Part shown: piece by piece, positions 1 to 8,045 of the stretch
How the letters are laid out: every line of letters starts with the position of its first letter
How positions within the stretch are numbered: the stretch's first letter is position 1
Assembly: GCF_040546815.1 (NCBI RefSeq)
Contig: NZ_JBEPOO010000001.1
Coordinates: 4,154,001 to 4,218,000 of the forward strand
Reading direction: 5' to 3'
DNA length: 64,000 bases
DNA from: Devosia sp. 2618
GTDB lineage: Bacteria; Pseudomonadota; Alphaproteobacteria; Rhizobiales; Devosiaceae
The notes under the pieces: model-generated
Databases searched by the model: none
What the model saw: only the letters and a program-made list of their open reading frames with translations
What the model was told of the DNA's origin: nothing
Program-made: the position numbers and the translations under genes

Positions 1-422
1 CCAACGCCCAGCGAGAACAGCGCATCGGCGGTGAACAGGTGCTTGCCCGCCTTGTCGTGGAACACGATGTGACCCAGCGTATGGCCGGGGGCGTCGTAGA
101 CGTCGAACACGGTTTCGCCCAGCGTTACCGTCTCGCCACCCGCAACCAGTTCGTCGAGATCAGCGATCTTGTCGGCTTCCCCGCGTGGACCAACCACGCG
201 CACATTGAACTCGGCCTTGAGTTCAGGGATGGCCTCGACGTGATCGATATGGTGGTGGGTGATGAAAATATCGGTGAGGGTCCAGCCACGGTGCAGTAGC
301 GCCGTCTTGATCGCGGCCGCTTCCGGCGCGTCGATGGCAGCGGTGCGGCCGGTCGCCGTGTCGTGCACCAGGTAGCCGAAATTGTCGCTCCGGGCCGCGA
401 ACACATCGACGATCAAACTCAT
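1..422 (-). CDS. gloB: Hydroxyacylglutathione hydrolase (glyoxalase II), C-terminus cut by window edge
   Basis: Metallo-beta-lactamase-fold enzyme that hydrolyses S-D-lactoylglutathione to D-lactate and glutathione, the second step of methylglyoxal detoxification in the cytoplasm. Reading the minus strand from the ATG at 422, the first 140 residues include the metal-binding THHHIDH motif (about residues 55-61), further histidines near 114 and 118 (GHTLGH) and an aspartate near 133 (FTADALFS). These match the zinc ligands of the glyoxalase II family. The C-terminal half, which carries the glutathione-binding part, lies outside the window. It is divergent from the methyltransferase starting at 529, and the roughly 100-bp gap should hold both promoters. 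Confidence is high for the family and good for glyoxalase II within it. Confidence 0.9.
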   Translation of the reverse strand, partial: MSLIVDVFAARSDNFGYLVHDTATGRTAAIDAPEAAAIKTALLHRGWTLTDIFITHHHIDHVEAIPELKAEFNVRVVGPRGEADKIADLDELVAGGETVTLGETVFDVYDAPGHTLGHIVFHDKAGKHLFTADALFSLGV

Positions 423-528
423 GGCAACGCTCCTTGATGAATAGATTAACCCGAGAGCTAGGGGTTCCGGCCGCACATGACAACCGGCCAAATGGACAAG
501 TTCTCGCGAAACCGGCAGAGTTGTCGCC

Positions 529-1314
529 ATGACCGCCGATGTGACCCGCCTGATCGACTATTACAAATCCCCCCTGGGCCGCATTTCGCGTGCGCTGGTA
601 CGCGAACAGGTGATTGGCCTGTCCAATGGCGTTGCCGGCAAGCGCGTGCTGGGCCTGGGCTTTGCCACGCCCTATCTGCGCTTTACGCTGGAGAAGGCGG
701 AGCGTGTGCTGGCCTTCATGCCGGCGCGGCAGGGGGCGTCCGCCTGGCCGCGCGAGGGTCCGTCGCATACCGTGCTGTGCGATCCACTCGAAATGCCGCT
801 GAACGACGCTGCAATCGATTTGACCATTGCCATCCATGCGCTGGAACACGTTGCCGACGCCGAGGAACTGATGCGCGAGCTGTGGCGCATCACGGCGCCC
901 AATGGCCATTTGGTGCTGGTGGTGCCGCGCCGTCGCGGCATGTGGGCGCAGCGCGACAACACTCCGTTCGGGCAGGGCAATCCTTATTCAGGCGGCCAGC
1001 TCGACAAGCTGCTGCGTGACCATAGCTTCGTGCCCGAAGCCTGGCGCGACGGACTGTTCCTGCCACCGTTTCAAAGTTCGCTGGTGCTGAAATCGACGCG
1101 GCTGTTCGAGCGGGTTGGGCGCATGTTCTGGCCTGCGGTCAGTGGCGTCATCTGCGTCCGCGCCCGCAAGGAAGCCTTCCCGGCCGTGCCACGCCGCAAG
1201 CGCGCGGAGCGGTTTGTCCGCGTCCCCGGCATGAGCCCGGCAACGGCGCGGAATGGGCGTGGCAGATCAATCGACTTGCCCCCAATCCGCCTTTGCCTTC
1301 CAGCCCCACTTTGA
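529..1314 (+). CDS. Class I SAM-dependent methyltransferase
   Basis: A 261-residue protein with a Rossmann-type SAM-binding core. The glycine-rich loop GKRVLGLGFATPYL lies at about residues 38-51. It is followed by an acidic strand end, then IAIHALEHVADAEELMRELWRI (the post-II/III region of Methyltransf_11-like enzymes) and GHLVLVVPRRRGMW. The substrate cannot be read from sequence. It sits between gloB (divergent) and hisC (same strand, 37 bp on), an arrangement I recall from other Hyphomicrobiales. The C-terminal tail of about 30 residues is basic and proline-rich and looks unconserved. An ATG at 1253 in another frame overlaps this tail, but I do not use it as the hisC start. Confidence 0.8.
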   Translation: MTADVTRLIDYYKSPLGRISRALVREQVIGLSNGVAGKRVLGLGFATPYLRFTLEKAERVLAFMPARQGASAWPREGPSHTVLCDPLEMPLNDAAIDLTIAIHALEHVADAEELMRELWRITAPNGHLVLVVPRRRGMWAQRDNTPFGQGNPYSGGQLDKLLRDHSFVPEAWRDGLFLPPFQSSLVLKSTRLFERVGRMFWPAVSGVICVRARKEAFPAVPRRKRAERFVRVPGMSPATARNGRGRSIDLPPIRLCLPAPL

Positions 1315-1351
1315 CTATGGTCCGCGCGATTTTTCCGCCCGGATTGGCATC

Positions 1352-2449
1352 ATGTCCGACGACCGTCTTCGCCCCGTTCCGCAGCCCGGCATTCTTGATA
1401 TTGCCCCCTATGTTCCCGGTAAATCGGGCGCGCCGGGGAGCAAGTCCATCAAGCTGTCGTCCAATGAATCGCCGCTTGGGGCCAGCCCCAAGGCGATAGA
1501 GGCGTTCCGTTCGGTGGCCGATCATCTGGAAATCTATCCGGAAGGCTCGTCCAAGATCCTGCGCGAAGCGCTGGCCGAAGTGCATGGGCTCGATGCCGCG
1601 CGCATCGTCTGCGGCAATGGCTCCGACGATCTGCTGCACCTGATCGCCCAGTGCTATCTCGGCGATGGCGATGAGGCGCTGATGAACCAGTATGGTTTTT
1701 CGGTCTATCCGATCATCACCAGGGCGGCCGGCGCCAGCATCGTTCTGGTCGATGAAACCGACTATACGGCCGATGTCGATGCGCTGCTGGCAGCCGTCAC
1801 CGACAAGACCAAGATCATCTGGTTGGCCAATCCGAACAATCCGACCGGCACTTATTTGAGCGATGCCGAAGTGCGGCGGCTGCATGCTGGCCTTCGCCCC
1901 GATATCCTTCTGGTCATCGACAGCGCCTATGCCGAATATGTGACGGCGGCGGACTATACGGTCGGCTCCGATCTTGTGGCGGAGGCCGAAAACGTCGTGA
2001 TGGTGCGCACCTTCTCCAAGATGGGGCTGGCAGCGGCCCGCATCGGCTGGATGGTGGGCCCGCCACATGTTGTGGATGCGATCAACCGCATCCGTGGCCC
2101 GTTCAACGTCAACCTGCCGGCACAGCTGGCGGGCGCGGCGGCAACGCGCGATGTGGAGTTTACCGCGCGCCTCAAGGAATTTAACGCCGAGTGGCGCGAC
2201 TGGATCACCACCGAACTGACCTCCAACCACATCTATGTGGTGCCCAGCCAGGCCAATTTCGTGCTGGTGCTGTTCCCCGATGCCGAACACGCCGCACTGG
2301 CGTTCGAGACGCTGATGGAGCGCGGGTTGATCGTGCGCGAAGTTGGCAAGTCCTACGGTATCCCGCATGGGCTGCGCATTTCCATTGGTTCCGAGCAGGC
2401 GATGCGCGGCGTTGTCGGCATTCTCAAGGCACTGGTTCAAATCTCATGA
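1352..2449 (+). CDS. hisC: Histidinol-phosphate aminotransferase
   Basis: PLP-dependent class I/II aminotransferase that converts imidazole-acetol phosphate to histidinol phosphate in histidine synthesis. In alphaproteobacteria such enzymes often also act on aromatic keto acids. About 365 residues from the ATG at 1352 (MSDDRLRPVPQP). An upstream in-frame ATG at 1253 would add 33 residues overlapping the methyltransferase and is less likely. Visible family marks are NESPLGASP near the N-terminus, ANPNNPTGT, DSAYAEY, and the PLP-lysine segment TFSKMGLAAARIGW with the lysine near residue 223. It overlaps the next gene by ATGA at 2446-2449, so translation is probably coupled. Pairing with a prephenate/arogenate dehydrogenase suggests a role in tyrosine/phenylalanine synthesis as well. 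Confidence 0.92.
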   Translation: MSDDRLRPVPQPGILDIAPYVPGKSGAPGSKSIKLSSNESPLGASPKAIEAFRSVADHLEIYPEGSSKILREALAEVHGLDAARIVCGNGSDDLLHLIAQCYLGDGDEALMNQYGFSVYPIITRAAGASIVLVDETDYTADVDALLAAVTDKTKIIWLANPNNPTGTYLSDAEVRRLHAGLRPDILLVIDSAYAEYVTAADYTVGSDLVAEAENVVMVRTFSKMGLAAARIGWMVGPPHVVDAINRIRGPFNVNLPAQLAGAAATRDVEFTARLKEFNAEWRDWITTELTSNHIYVVPSQANFVLVLFPDAEHAALAFETLMERGLIVREVGKSYGIPHGLRISIGSEQAMRGVVGILKALVQIS

Positions 2450-3417
2450 GTGTTCATTTTCGCAAGATCGCCCTGATCGGTATCGGGCTCATCGGGTCGT
2501 CCATCGCGCTGGCGGCGCGGCGGCAGGGGCTGGTCGAGGTCATCTCGATTACGACCCGCCGGCAGGAAACGCTCGAGGAAGCGCGCGAACTCGAACTGGG
2601 CGATATCTATACGCTGGACGCCGCCGAGGCGGTGCGCGGCGCCGATCTCATCATCATCTGCACGCCTGTCGGCACTTATGAAAGCGTGATGAAGACCATT
2701 GCGCCGGCTCTTGAGCCGGGCGCGATCCTGTCCGACGTCGGGTCGGTCAAGGGCCATGTGGTCAAAACCCTGTCGCCGCTGGTCCCGGCTGGCGTCAGCC
2801 TTATTCCTGGCCATCCGCTGGCAGGCACAGAACATTCTGGGCCATCGGCGGGCTTCGCCGAACTGTTCGCCGGGCGCTGGTGTGTTTTGACGCCGGGGCC
2901 TGATGTCGATCCGGCGCAGACCGAAAAGCTGGCTGCCTTCTGGCGTGCCATGGGCAGCCAGGTCGAGGCCATGGATGCGGCGCACCACGATATGGTGTTG
3001 GCCATCACCAGCCATATTCCCCATCTCGTTGCCTACAATATCGTGGGCACGGTGGCCGATCTTGAAGCGGCGACGCAGTCCGAAGTCATCAAGTTCTCGG
3101 CCTCGGGCTTCCGCGATTTTACCCGTATCGCGGCATCGGACCCGGTGATGTGGCGCGATATTTTCCTCACCAACCGCGATGCAGTGCTGGAAATGCTTGG
3201 TCGCTTTTCTGAGGATCTGTCGGTGCTGCAGCGTCTGGTGCGCACCGGCGATGGTCCGGCGCTCGAGGCAATGTTCACCCGCACGCGCGCTATTCGTCGC
3301 TCGATCATTTCGGCCGGTCAGGAAACTGCCGCCGCCGATTTCGGTCGCCCGCACGAAGCCCCACCCACCCCCGAAGTCACCTTTGTGCGCGAACATGGCG
3401 GCGGCGACGACGCTTAG
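2446..3417 (+). CDS. tyrC: Prephenate/arogenate dehydrogenase family protein
   Basis: NAD(P)-dependent dehydrogenase of the TyrA family (323 residues) that oxidatively decarboxylates prephenate or arogenate toward tyrosine. The N-terminal Rossmann loop is GIGLIGSSIA. Further on are SDVGSVKGHV, the family motif GHPLAGTEHSG near residue 125, and SHIPHLVAYNIV in the helical C-terminal domain. There is no ACT or chorismate mutase domain, as in the rhizobial cyclohexadienyl dehydrogenases. The start codon overlaps the hisC stop (ATGA), marking a two-gene operon. It ends in a junction with a convergent DUF2125 gene that holds a PAL-A inverted repeat. The symbol tyrC follows the cyclohexadienyl dehydrogenase usage; substrate preference is unproven. 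Confidence 0.88.
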   Translation: MSVHFRKIALIGIGLIGSSIALAARRQGLVEVISITTRRQETLEEARELELGDIYTLDAAEAVRGADLIIICTPVGTYESVMKTIAPALEPGAILSDVGSVKGHVVKTLSPLVPAGVSLIPGHPLAGTEHSGPSAGFAELFAGRWCVLTPGPDVDPAQTEKLAAFWRAMGSQVEAMDAAHHDMVLAITSHIPHLVAYNIVGTVADLEAATQSEVIKFSASGFRDFTRIAASDPVMWRDIFLTNRDAVLEMLGRFSEDLSVLQRLVRTGDGPALEAMFTRTRAIRRSIISAGQETAAADFGRPHEAPPTPEVTFVREHGGGDDA

Positions 3418-3548
3418 TGCCACACCCTCGTGGTTCGAGGCTCGCGAAGAGTTCGCACCTCACCATGAGGGTTACTGGACCCCCGTGTATCAAAAGCCCT
3501 CATGGTGAGGTGCGCTTCTTCAGCGCCTCGAACCACGAGGGTATGGCA
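3418..3548. repeat. PAL-A inverted repeat, copy 1
   Basis: A roughly 130-bp imperfect palindrome. The outer arms begin TGCCACACCCTCGTGGTTCG and end with its complement near 3548. Inner arms CACCTCACCATGAGGG / CCCTCATGGTGAGGTG flank a 25-bp loop. It fills the convergent junction between the prephenate dehydrogenase and DUF2125 genes. Other copies lie at 49867, 53649 and 63126. Confidence 0.9.
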
Positions 3549-3567
3549 AGATGCTGCCCCTTATTCC

Positions 3568-4539
3568 TCAAAAAAGTGGATGCACGGTCGCGATTGGCAC
3601 GAGACCGGACGAAATCGCCCCGCCATGGAAGTTCAGCTGATTGGCGTAGGAGCCATCCGGGGCCGGGGTGCCAAACACCAGCGTGCGCCATGGCTCGGCA
3701 ATCATCGGACCGACACGTTCGGCGACACCGGTCGATTTGATGCTGATCTGGCCTTCCGGGAAACCCTGCGCGTCGAGCGTCAGTTCGCCCGACGCGTCCA
3801 GGGTTGCGGCGGCGTCGGTGGCGTGGATGGCGACGATCTTGAGTGCACCACCGGCCTGCTGCATGGACTGCAGCAGCAGCGGATTGTCCCAGTTGCGTAC
3901 GTCGTCGGGCAGGCCAGATAGTTCGACCTGCACTTCGGCGCTGGCATCGGTCAGCGTTAGGCCGGGCCAGGCGGCGTTCTGGGCGCGGACATAGCCGGCC
4001 AGCGCTGCGGTTTTGGCCTCGGCATTGTGCTGCTCGGGAATGTCGAACAGATGAACTTCGACCAGCGGGCTCTGGGCGATAACACTGTTGCCAAACAGCG
4101 TGTCGGTCCAGACCACATCGGCGCCAGACACCGAGGCGCGGGCGATGCGCCAGTTGTCGAGGCGGATGCTGGCTTCAAGCGTCGACCAATCGACGCCATT
4201 GCGGGTGCCGGTGAAATTGTCGGTCAAATGCAGCGGACCTTTGGCCGACGCCAGCAGATGGGTCGGGGCATAGACGCGAATGCTGGCGCGGATGCCCGGC
4301 GTCGTGACGGTGAAGTCACCGCTGACGATCTCGGCATTGACGCAGTCGGCGTCAAAACGGAACGGGAAGCCCGAAATATTGAGGGTTTCGCACGCGATGC
4401 GCGGCGTCGTAACGCCATCGGCATTGGCCAGCTGTTCGATATTGTCTTTGACCAGACCCGACAGCACGACCCAGGCGGCGCTCCAGGCGATGACGACGGC
4501 CAGCACGACGCAGCCGAGAATAATGATTCGCTTCTTCAT
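3568..4539 (-). CDS. DUF2125 domain-containing envelope protein
   Basis: A 323-residue protein starting at the ATG at 4539 (MKKRIIILGCVVLAVVIAW). It has one N-terminal membrane anchor (about residues 4-27), followed by a long periplasmic beta-rich domain typical of DUF2125, a family restricted mainly to alphaproteobacteria. The segment RIACETLNISGFPFRFDADC near residues 50-68 is the family's recognisable start. No enzymatic motif is visible and the function of DUF2125 is unknown to me. A link to outer-envelope lipid or AsmA-like functions would be inference only. It is divergent from the ChaC-like gene at 4684 and convergent with the dehydrogenase gene. Confidence 0.8.
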   Translation of the reverse strand: MKKRIIILGCVVLAVVIAWSAAWVVLSGLVKDNIEQLANADGVTTPRIACETLNISGFPFRFDADCVNAEIVSGDFTVTTPGIRASIRVYAPTHLLASAKGPLHLTDNFTGTRNGVDWSTLEASIRLDNWRIARASVSGADVVWTDTLFGNSVIAQSPLVEVHLFDIPEQHNAEAKTAALAGYVRAQNAAWPGLTLTDASAEVQVELSGLPDDVRNWDNPLLLQSMQQAGGALKIVAIHATDAAATLDASGELTLDAQGFPEGQISIKSTGVAERVGPMIAEPWRTLVFGTPAPDGSYANQLNFHGGAISSGLVPIATVHPLF

Positions 4540-4683
4540 GAGCGGAAGTCTTACCTTTCCGGGGCTGCGGACTAAAGTGCGATTGCGCCGATGGGGCCCG
4601 GTGCCGCACATCTGGCGCATGGCAAGTATCGCCCAGATGCAATTGCCTCGCTCCGCATGTTTGCCTAGATTTGGGTTCAGGTC

Positions 4684-5241
4684 ATGGCAATGCACACAAC
4701 AGATACGACACTTACCCATTGGGTCTTCGGCTATGGTTCCCTGATCTGGAACCCCGGTTTTGTGCATATTTCAGCCCAGCAAGGCCTGCTCAAGGGCGCC
4801 CATCGCAGCCTTTCCATCGTCTCGCATCACCATCGGGGTACGCTTGAGCGGCCGGGGCTGGTGTTCGGGCTGGCGCGGGGTGGGTCATGCCGGGGCATGG
4901 TGTTTGAGGTTGCCGACAGCGAGTGGGCCGCCGTGCGGGCCTATCTTGAGGAGCGCGAGCAGGTCACGGCGGTCTATCGTGATGTGATGCGGCCGGTGCA
5001 TCTGGCTGACGGGCGGACTGTCAGCGCACTGGCTTTTCTGGTCGATGAGCGGCACGAGCAATTTGCCGGACGGCTGAGCATCGAGGAACAGCTTGTCATG
5101 GTGCAGGCTGGCGTTGGCCTATCCGGCCGCAATGTCGACTACGTACTCAATACCGCCAAGCATCTCGGGGATCTGGGGATCCGCGATCGGCAGTTGATGG
5201 CGCTGGCCAAGTTGCTGGCCAAGGACGATGTGGCTGCTTGA
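4684..5241 (+). CDS. Gamma-glutamylcyclotransferase, ChaC-like (copy 1)
   Basis: A 185-residue protein of the ChaC family, whose members cleave glutathione to 5-oxoproline and Cys-Gly in the cytosol. The substrate-binding signature FGYGSLIWNP is at about residues 15-24, and the catalytic-glutamate region YLEEREQVTAVY follows at about 88-99, so both key parts are intact. The start at 4684 lies right after a short spacer from the divergent DUF2125 gene. A second, longer ChaC-like gene sits at 11943-12662 on the other strand. The two are clearly diverged rather than a recent duplication. Together with gloB this adds to a glutathione-turnover theme. Substrate is inferred from family only. Confidence 0.85.
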   Translation: MAMHTTDTTLTHWVFGYGSLIWNPGFVHISAQQGLLKGAHRSLSIVSHHHRGTLERPGLVFGLARGGSCRGMVFEVADSEWAAVRAYLEEREQVTAVYRDVMRPVHLADGRTVSALAFLVDERHEQFAGRLSIEEQLVMVQAGVGLSGRNVDYVLNTAKHLGDLGIRDRQLMALAKLLAKDDVAA

Positions 5242-5298
5242 GGCCATGGTTCGCGATGGCATCGTCGGGATAATATCGCGTGGTAAGGCAGCCGGTTT

Positions 5299-5643
5299 TT
5301 AAGCCGCCTGCGCGCCCGCCAAAGGTTCTGCTCCTTCGAGGTCCCAGATGGTGCTGAGGCGTTCGGCAGCGGCGCCGGGGGTGGTGAGGCGGAAGACGCG
5401 GTCGGCGCAATCGAGCGCCAGACGGAAGCGCGAGCGGCTCATCGGATCGCCAACCAGTTCACCGGTGGAGCCAACCCAGAGCACATGGCTACCCTTGGCG
5501 ATCATGTACAGATCGCTGTCGCCCATGGCAAAATGTTCAAGGTTTTCGCTGATCACATCATAGGCGCGACCTGAGCGGCCCTGCCAATTGCTGTGGCGAC
5601 CGAAGCCGTGGACCAAAACCTTGCTCTCGACAATGCCAGCCAT
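5299..5643 (-). CDS. Conserved-looking small protein behind an SOS box
   Basis: A 114-residue soluble protein (MAGIVESKVLVHGFGRHSNW...) with no family I recognise. It has no signal peptide or membrane segment, and its middle (GDSDLYMIAKGSHVLWVGSTGEL) looks like alternating beta structure. The C-terminus is alanine-rich. Codon use matches its neighbours. The start at 5643 is followed upstream, 32-46 bases away, by a perfect GAAC-N7-GAAC direct repeat, which on the coding strand is GTTC-N7-GTTC, the LexA box of alphaproteobacteria. The gene is therefore a candidate member of the DNA-damage response. It ends 57 bp from the convergent ChaC-like gene and lies downstream of plsC on the same strand, with its own promoter region. 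Confidence 0.65.
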   Translation of the reverse strand: MAGIVESKVLVHGFGRHSNWQGRSGRAYDVISENLEHFAMGDSDLYMIAKGSHVLWVGSTGELVGDPMSRSRFRLALDCADRVFRLTTPGAAAERLSTIWDLEGAEPLAGAQAA

Positions 5644-5674
5644 TCACGCCATCTCCACAGCGTTCAACGAACAA

Positions 5675-5689
5675 GAACAAAAATAGAAC
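5675..5689 (-). promoter_or_regulatory. Putative LexA (SOS) box, GTTC-N7-GTTC
   Basis: On the plus strand the bases read GAAC AAAAATA GAAC, a perfect match to the direct-repeat LexA operator known from Rhizobium, Rhodobacter and Caulobacter (GTTC-N7-GTTC). It is AT-rich in the spacer and sits 32 bases upstream of the 114-aa gene. A partial palindrome GTTCAACGAAC lies immediately beside it at 5662-5672. Confidence 0.7.
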
Positions 5690-5774
5690 AAAATGCAATA
5701 CATGTCAAGCGCCCTACAGCGCTCTAACTAGATGTATGGCTTCGTTCGCTGGCGCCGTCAACATGTGGTGGCTA

Positions 5775-6581
5775 TCAGGCGTTTTGATACGACTGCCTGA
5801 GGGCATCAAGCTTGCGGCGCATTTCTGGGTCGACGGGACGGGAAAGACCATTTTCATCAGCCTCTAGAATCAGCTGATCCGAATCGGTTTCGATGGCTTT
5901 TTTGAGTCGCTCCATAAACACATTGGAGGCGAGGCCCGGTTCGATGGCCGGCAGGAACTTGGCTTCGGCCGTTCCGGGCCAGATCACAGCGCTGTTGCGA
6001 CCCCAGAACAGGCCCGAATTGAGCGCTACCGGCACGACAGGGACGCCCAGTTCCATATAGAGGCGGACGATGCCCTGGCGGTAGTCGGCGGGCGACAGCG
6101 GCGCCTTGCGGGTGCCTTCGGGGAAAATCACAATGCGGCAGCCGCGTTCGACGGCGGCATGGGCCTGGGCCATCATCAGCGGGATGGCCTCGGCGCCCTT
6201 GCGGCGGTCGACTTCGATGCAATCGAGCGAGCGCGCGGCCCAACCGAAGAAGGGGATGCGCATCAGCTCCTTCTTGACGATATAGGCGGGGCGGCCAGTG
6301 TGCGGGAAAATGGCAAAAACGTCCCAGTCGCTCTGGTGCTTCGCTGCAATGATACAACCGCCTTCTGGGATATTTTCAAGGCCACTGACCTTGGTCTTAA
6401 CGCCCGTCAGCGCCCGCAGATAGGCGAGCGTCGAGCGACACCAGAACTTGGCTAGCGCCCAGCTGGCCGGGGTGCGGCCACCGATCAGCGCGATCGTGCC
6501 GATAACGATGGCGACGATCACGGTCTGGCCGATGAAGATGAAGTAGAACAGCGCGGTGCGAAGCGCCTGTATGACGGCCAT
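5775..6581 (-). CDS. plsC: 1-acyl-sn-glycerol-3-phosphate acyltransferase
   Basis: Membrane-associated LPLAT-family acyltransferase that turns lysophosphatidic acid into phosphatidic acid, the second acylation in phospholipid synthesis. In the 268 residues, a hydrophobic N-terminal segment (about 12-34) is followed by the catalytic HX4D box (HQSDWD, residues 82-87). Then come IPFFGWAARSLDCIEVDR and the acceptor-binding FPEGTR near residue 152. Length is normal for PlsC. It follows ftsX and a YcxB-like gene on the same strand (35-bp gap), a neighbourhood I recall from related genomes. Regulation is not evident beyond likely co-transcription with ftsEX. Confidence 0.93.
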   Translation of the reverse strand: MAVIQALRTALFYFIFIGQTVIVAIVIGTIALIGGRTPASWALAKFWCRSTLAYLRALTGVKTKVSGLENIPEGGCIIAAKHQSDWDVFAIFPHTGRPAYIVKKELMRIPFFGWAARSLDCIEVDRRKGAEAIPLMMAQAHAAVERGCRIVIFPEGTRKAPLSPADYRQGIVRLYMELGVPVVPVALNSGLFWGRNSAVIWPGTAEAKFLPAIEPGLASNVFMERLKKAIETDSDQLILEADENGLSRPVDPEMRRKLDALRQSYQNA

Positions 6582-6616
6582 AATCGTAACTCCGCTGCAT
6601 TGATGTTCGGTTCGGC

Positions 6617-7126
6617 TTAGTGGCCGACCTGGGTTAAATAAGTGCGCAGCCCATTTTGCTGGTCGGTGTCCAGAAGGCGCTTTGGGATGAGCCTATAAAG
6701 CCGGTTTGATTCCAATAAAAGGAAACACTTGCCGTCTTCGGTCCAGGCCATGAAGTGGCTCCACGGTATGGTGAAGGTACCATATTCCGAGACGGCGCGC
6801 AGTCCGGCATCTGACCATGAGAGGGTGAGCGTCACCTGTAGCGAGCGTTGCTGCTTGAAATTGCTGCGCGCCCGGATCGGAACCAGCAGCACGGTCAGCC
6901 CGACGACGATGACGAAGGGCAAAAGTGAGAGGCCGAGAACGACGAAGGGCATTTGAAGTGCCTGCTCCACGCCGCCCCAGACAAAGGTCAGAAAAGCCAG
7001 CGTAGCCAGCCACAGCACGAACCAGCTGAACAGCACGCGGGGACGGGTGAGGCCTCTTTTGGTATAGAGCCAGCCGGCCGCCGCGACGTCATCGGCAGTC
7101 AGGGTGAATTCCCCTGTCGTCTCCAA
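6617..7126 (-). CDS. YcxB-like membrane protein
   Basis: A 169-residue protein with two adjacent transmembrane helices (about residues 31-50 and 60-83) and a soluble beta-rich C-terminal domain (SEYGTFTIPWSHFMAWTEDGKCFLLLES...RLIPKR). This is the layout of the YcxB-like family, bacterial PH-like domains of unknown function. It begins with TTG at 7126, two bases from the ftsX stop, with no clear Shine-Dalgarno sequence. Translation probably depends on termination of ftsX. It lies in the ftsE-ftsX-ycxB-plsC run. The function is unknown; a role at the membrane during division is only suggested by context. Confidence 0.75.
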   Translation of the reverse strand: METTGEFTLTADDVAAAGWLYTKRGLTRPRVLFSWFVLWLATLAFLTFVWGGVEQALQMPFVVLGLSLLPFVIVVGLTVLLVPIRARSNFKQQRSLQVTLTLSWSDAGLRAVSEYGTFTIPWSHFMAWTEDGKCFLLLESNRLYRLIPKRLLDTDQQNGLRTYLTQVGH

Positions 7127-7127
7127 A

Positions 7128-8045
7128 TCAGGATGTCTCGCTGAGGAAGCGGCGCACGGTGACGCGCGAGGTGATGGCGGTCAGCGCCGCAATTACCGGC
7201 ACCACGGCGACGATGCCGATAATGCCGTCAACGCCCAAGGCAAAGCGGCCAAACAGCACGCCGGCCTCGCTCGACAGCATATTGCCGGCGGCCGCGCCGA
7301 TCAGGGTGAAAAACAGTAGCGCCGCGACGGTGCCGAGCAATCCGCCCTGCAAGCCAAAGGACAGGAAACGCCCCTGGAACTCGCCTGCGATGAACTTGTT
7401 GGAAGCGCCGATATAGTGCAGCACGTCGACGATTTCGCGGTTGGTCGACATGGCGCCGCGCGTCGCAAAAACGATGGCGAGCACGGTGGCTGCGCCGATC
7501 AGGATCAGCACCAGCAGACCCGAAAACACGATGGTGCCGGCCATGGTGTTGAGCTGCTGGCGCCAGGCGGCATGGGTATCAAGGCTTGCGCCCTTCACCG
7601 CCGCCAGATTGCGCTGGAGGCCCTCAATATCGGCGTCAGCCGGATCGCCGAGTTGGACGACGACAAGGCGCGGAATGTCGATGGCGGTGAGGTCGAGCCC
7701 CGCGCCGAGCCATGGCTCAAGCAGCTTTTGGCTTTCCTCGATGGTCAGCGCGCGTGCGCCGGCAACGCCAGGGGTCGACTGGGCCAACGACACGGCGGTG
7801 CGCAGGTTGGATTCCATCACCTCGCCCTCGACGGGGCGGATCTGGATGGTGACTTCGCGACCGACATCGGCAGACCAGGCTATGGCCGATTTTTGCACCA
7901 GCACCACGCCACCAAGCGTGACGGCCGAAAGGAAGCTCATGATGGTGATCAGCAGCAGCAGGGTGCGGCCGGACACGCTCTTTTCAGGAACGATGGGCGC
8001 CGTGCCCTTGCGGATCGGCAGGACAGCCAGAATGCGCTCAATCAT
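7128..8045 (-). CDS. ftsX: Cell division protein FtsX, ABC-type permease
   Basis: A 305-residue integral membrane partner of FtsE. In the divisome FtsEX couples ATP hydrolysis to activation of periplasmic peptidoglycan hydrolases. It shows an N-terminal helix (about residues 29-52) and an extracytoplasmic domain (about 53-165) with ALTIEESQKLLEPWLG. Three C-terminal helices form the FtsX/MacB permease domain, and YIGASNKFIAGEFQ between them is the FtsX coupling-helix region. Its start overlaps the end of ftsE by 8 bases (8038-8045), typical of tight coupling in ftsEX. Confidence is high. Confidence 0.93.
   Translation of the reverse strand: MIERILAVLPIRKGTAPIVPEKSVSGRTLLLLITIMSFLSAVTLGGVVLVQKSAIAWSADVGREVTIQIRPVEGEVMESNLRTAVSLAQSTPGVAGARALTIEESQKLLEPWLGAGLDLTAIDIPRLVVVQLGDPADADIEGLQRNLAAVKGASLDTHAAWRQQLNTMAGTIVFSGLLVLILIGAATVLAIVFATRGAMSTNREIVDVLHYIGASNKFIAGEFQGRFLSFGLQGGLLGTVAALLFFTLIGAAAGNMLSSEAGVLFGRFALGVDGIIGIVAVVPVIAALTAITSRVTVRRFLSETS

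Noticed and set aside
1253..1351. ATG at 1253 as the hisC start
   Set aside because: It would add 33 residues overlapping the methyltransferase, and these lack resemblance to the hisC N-terminus; the ATG at 1352 gives the expected length.
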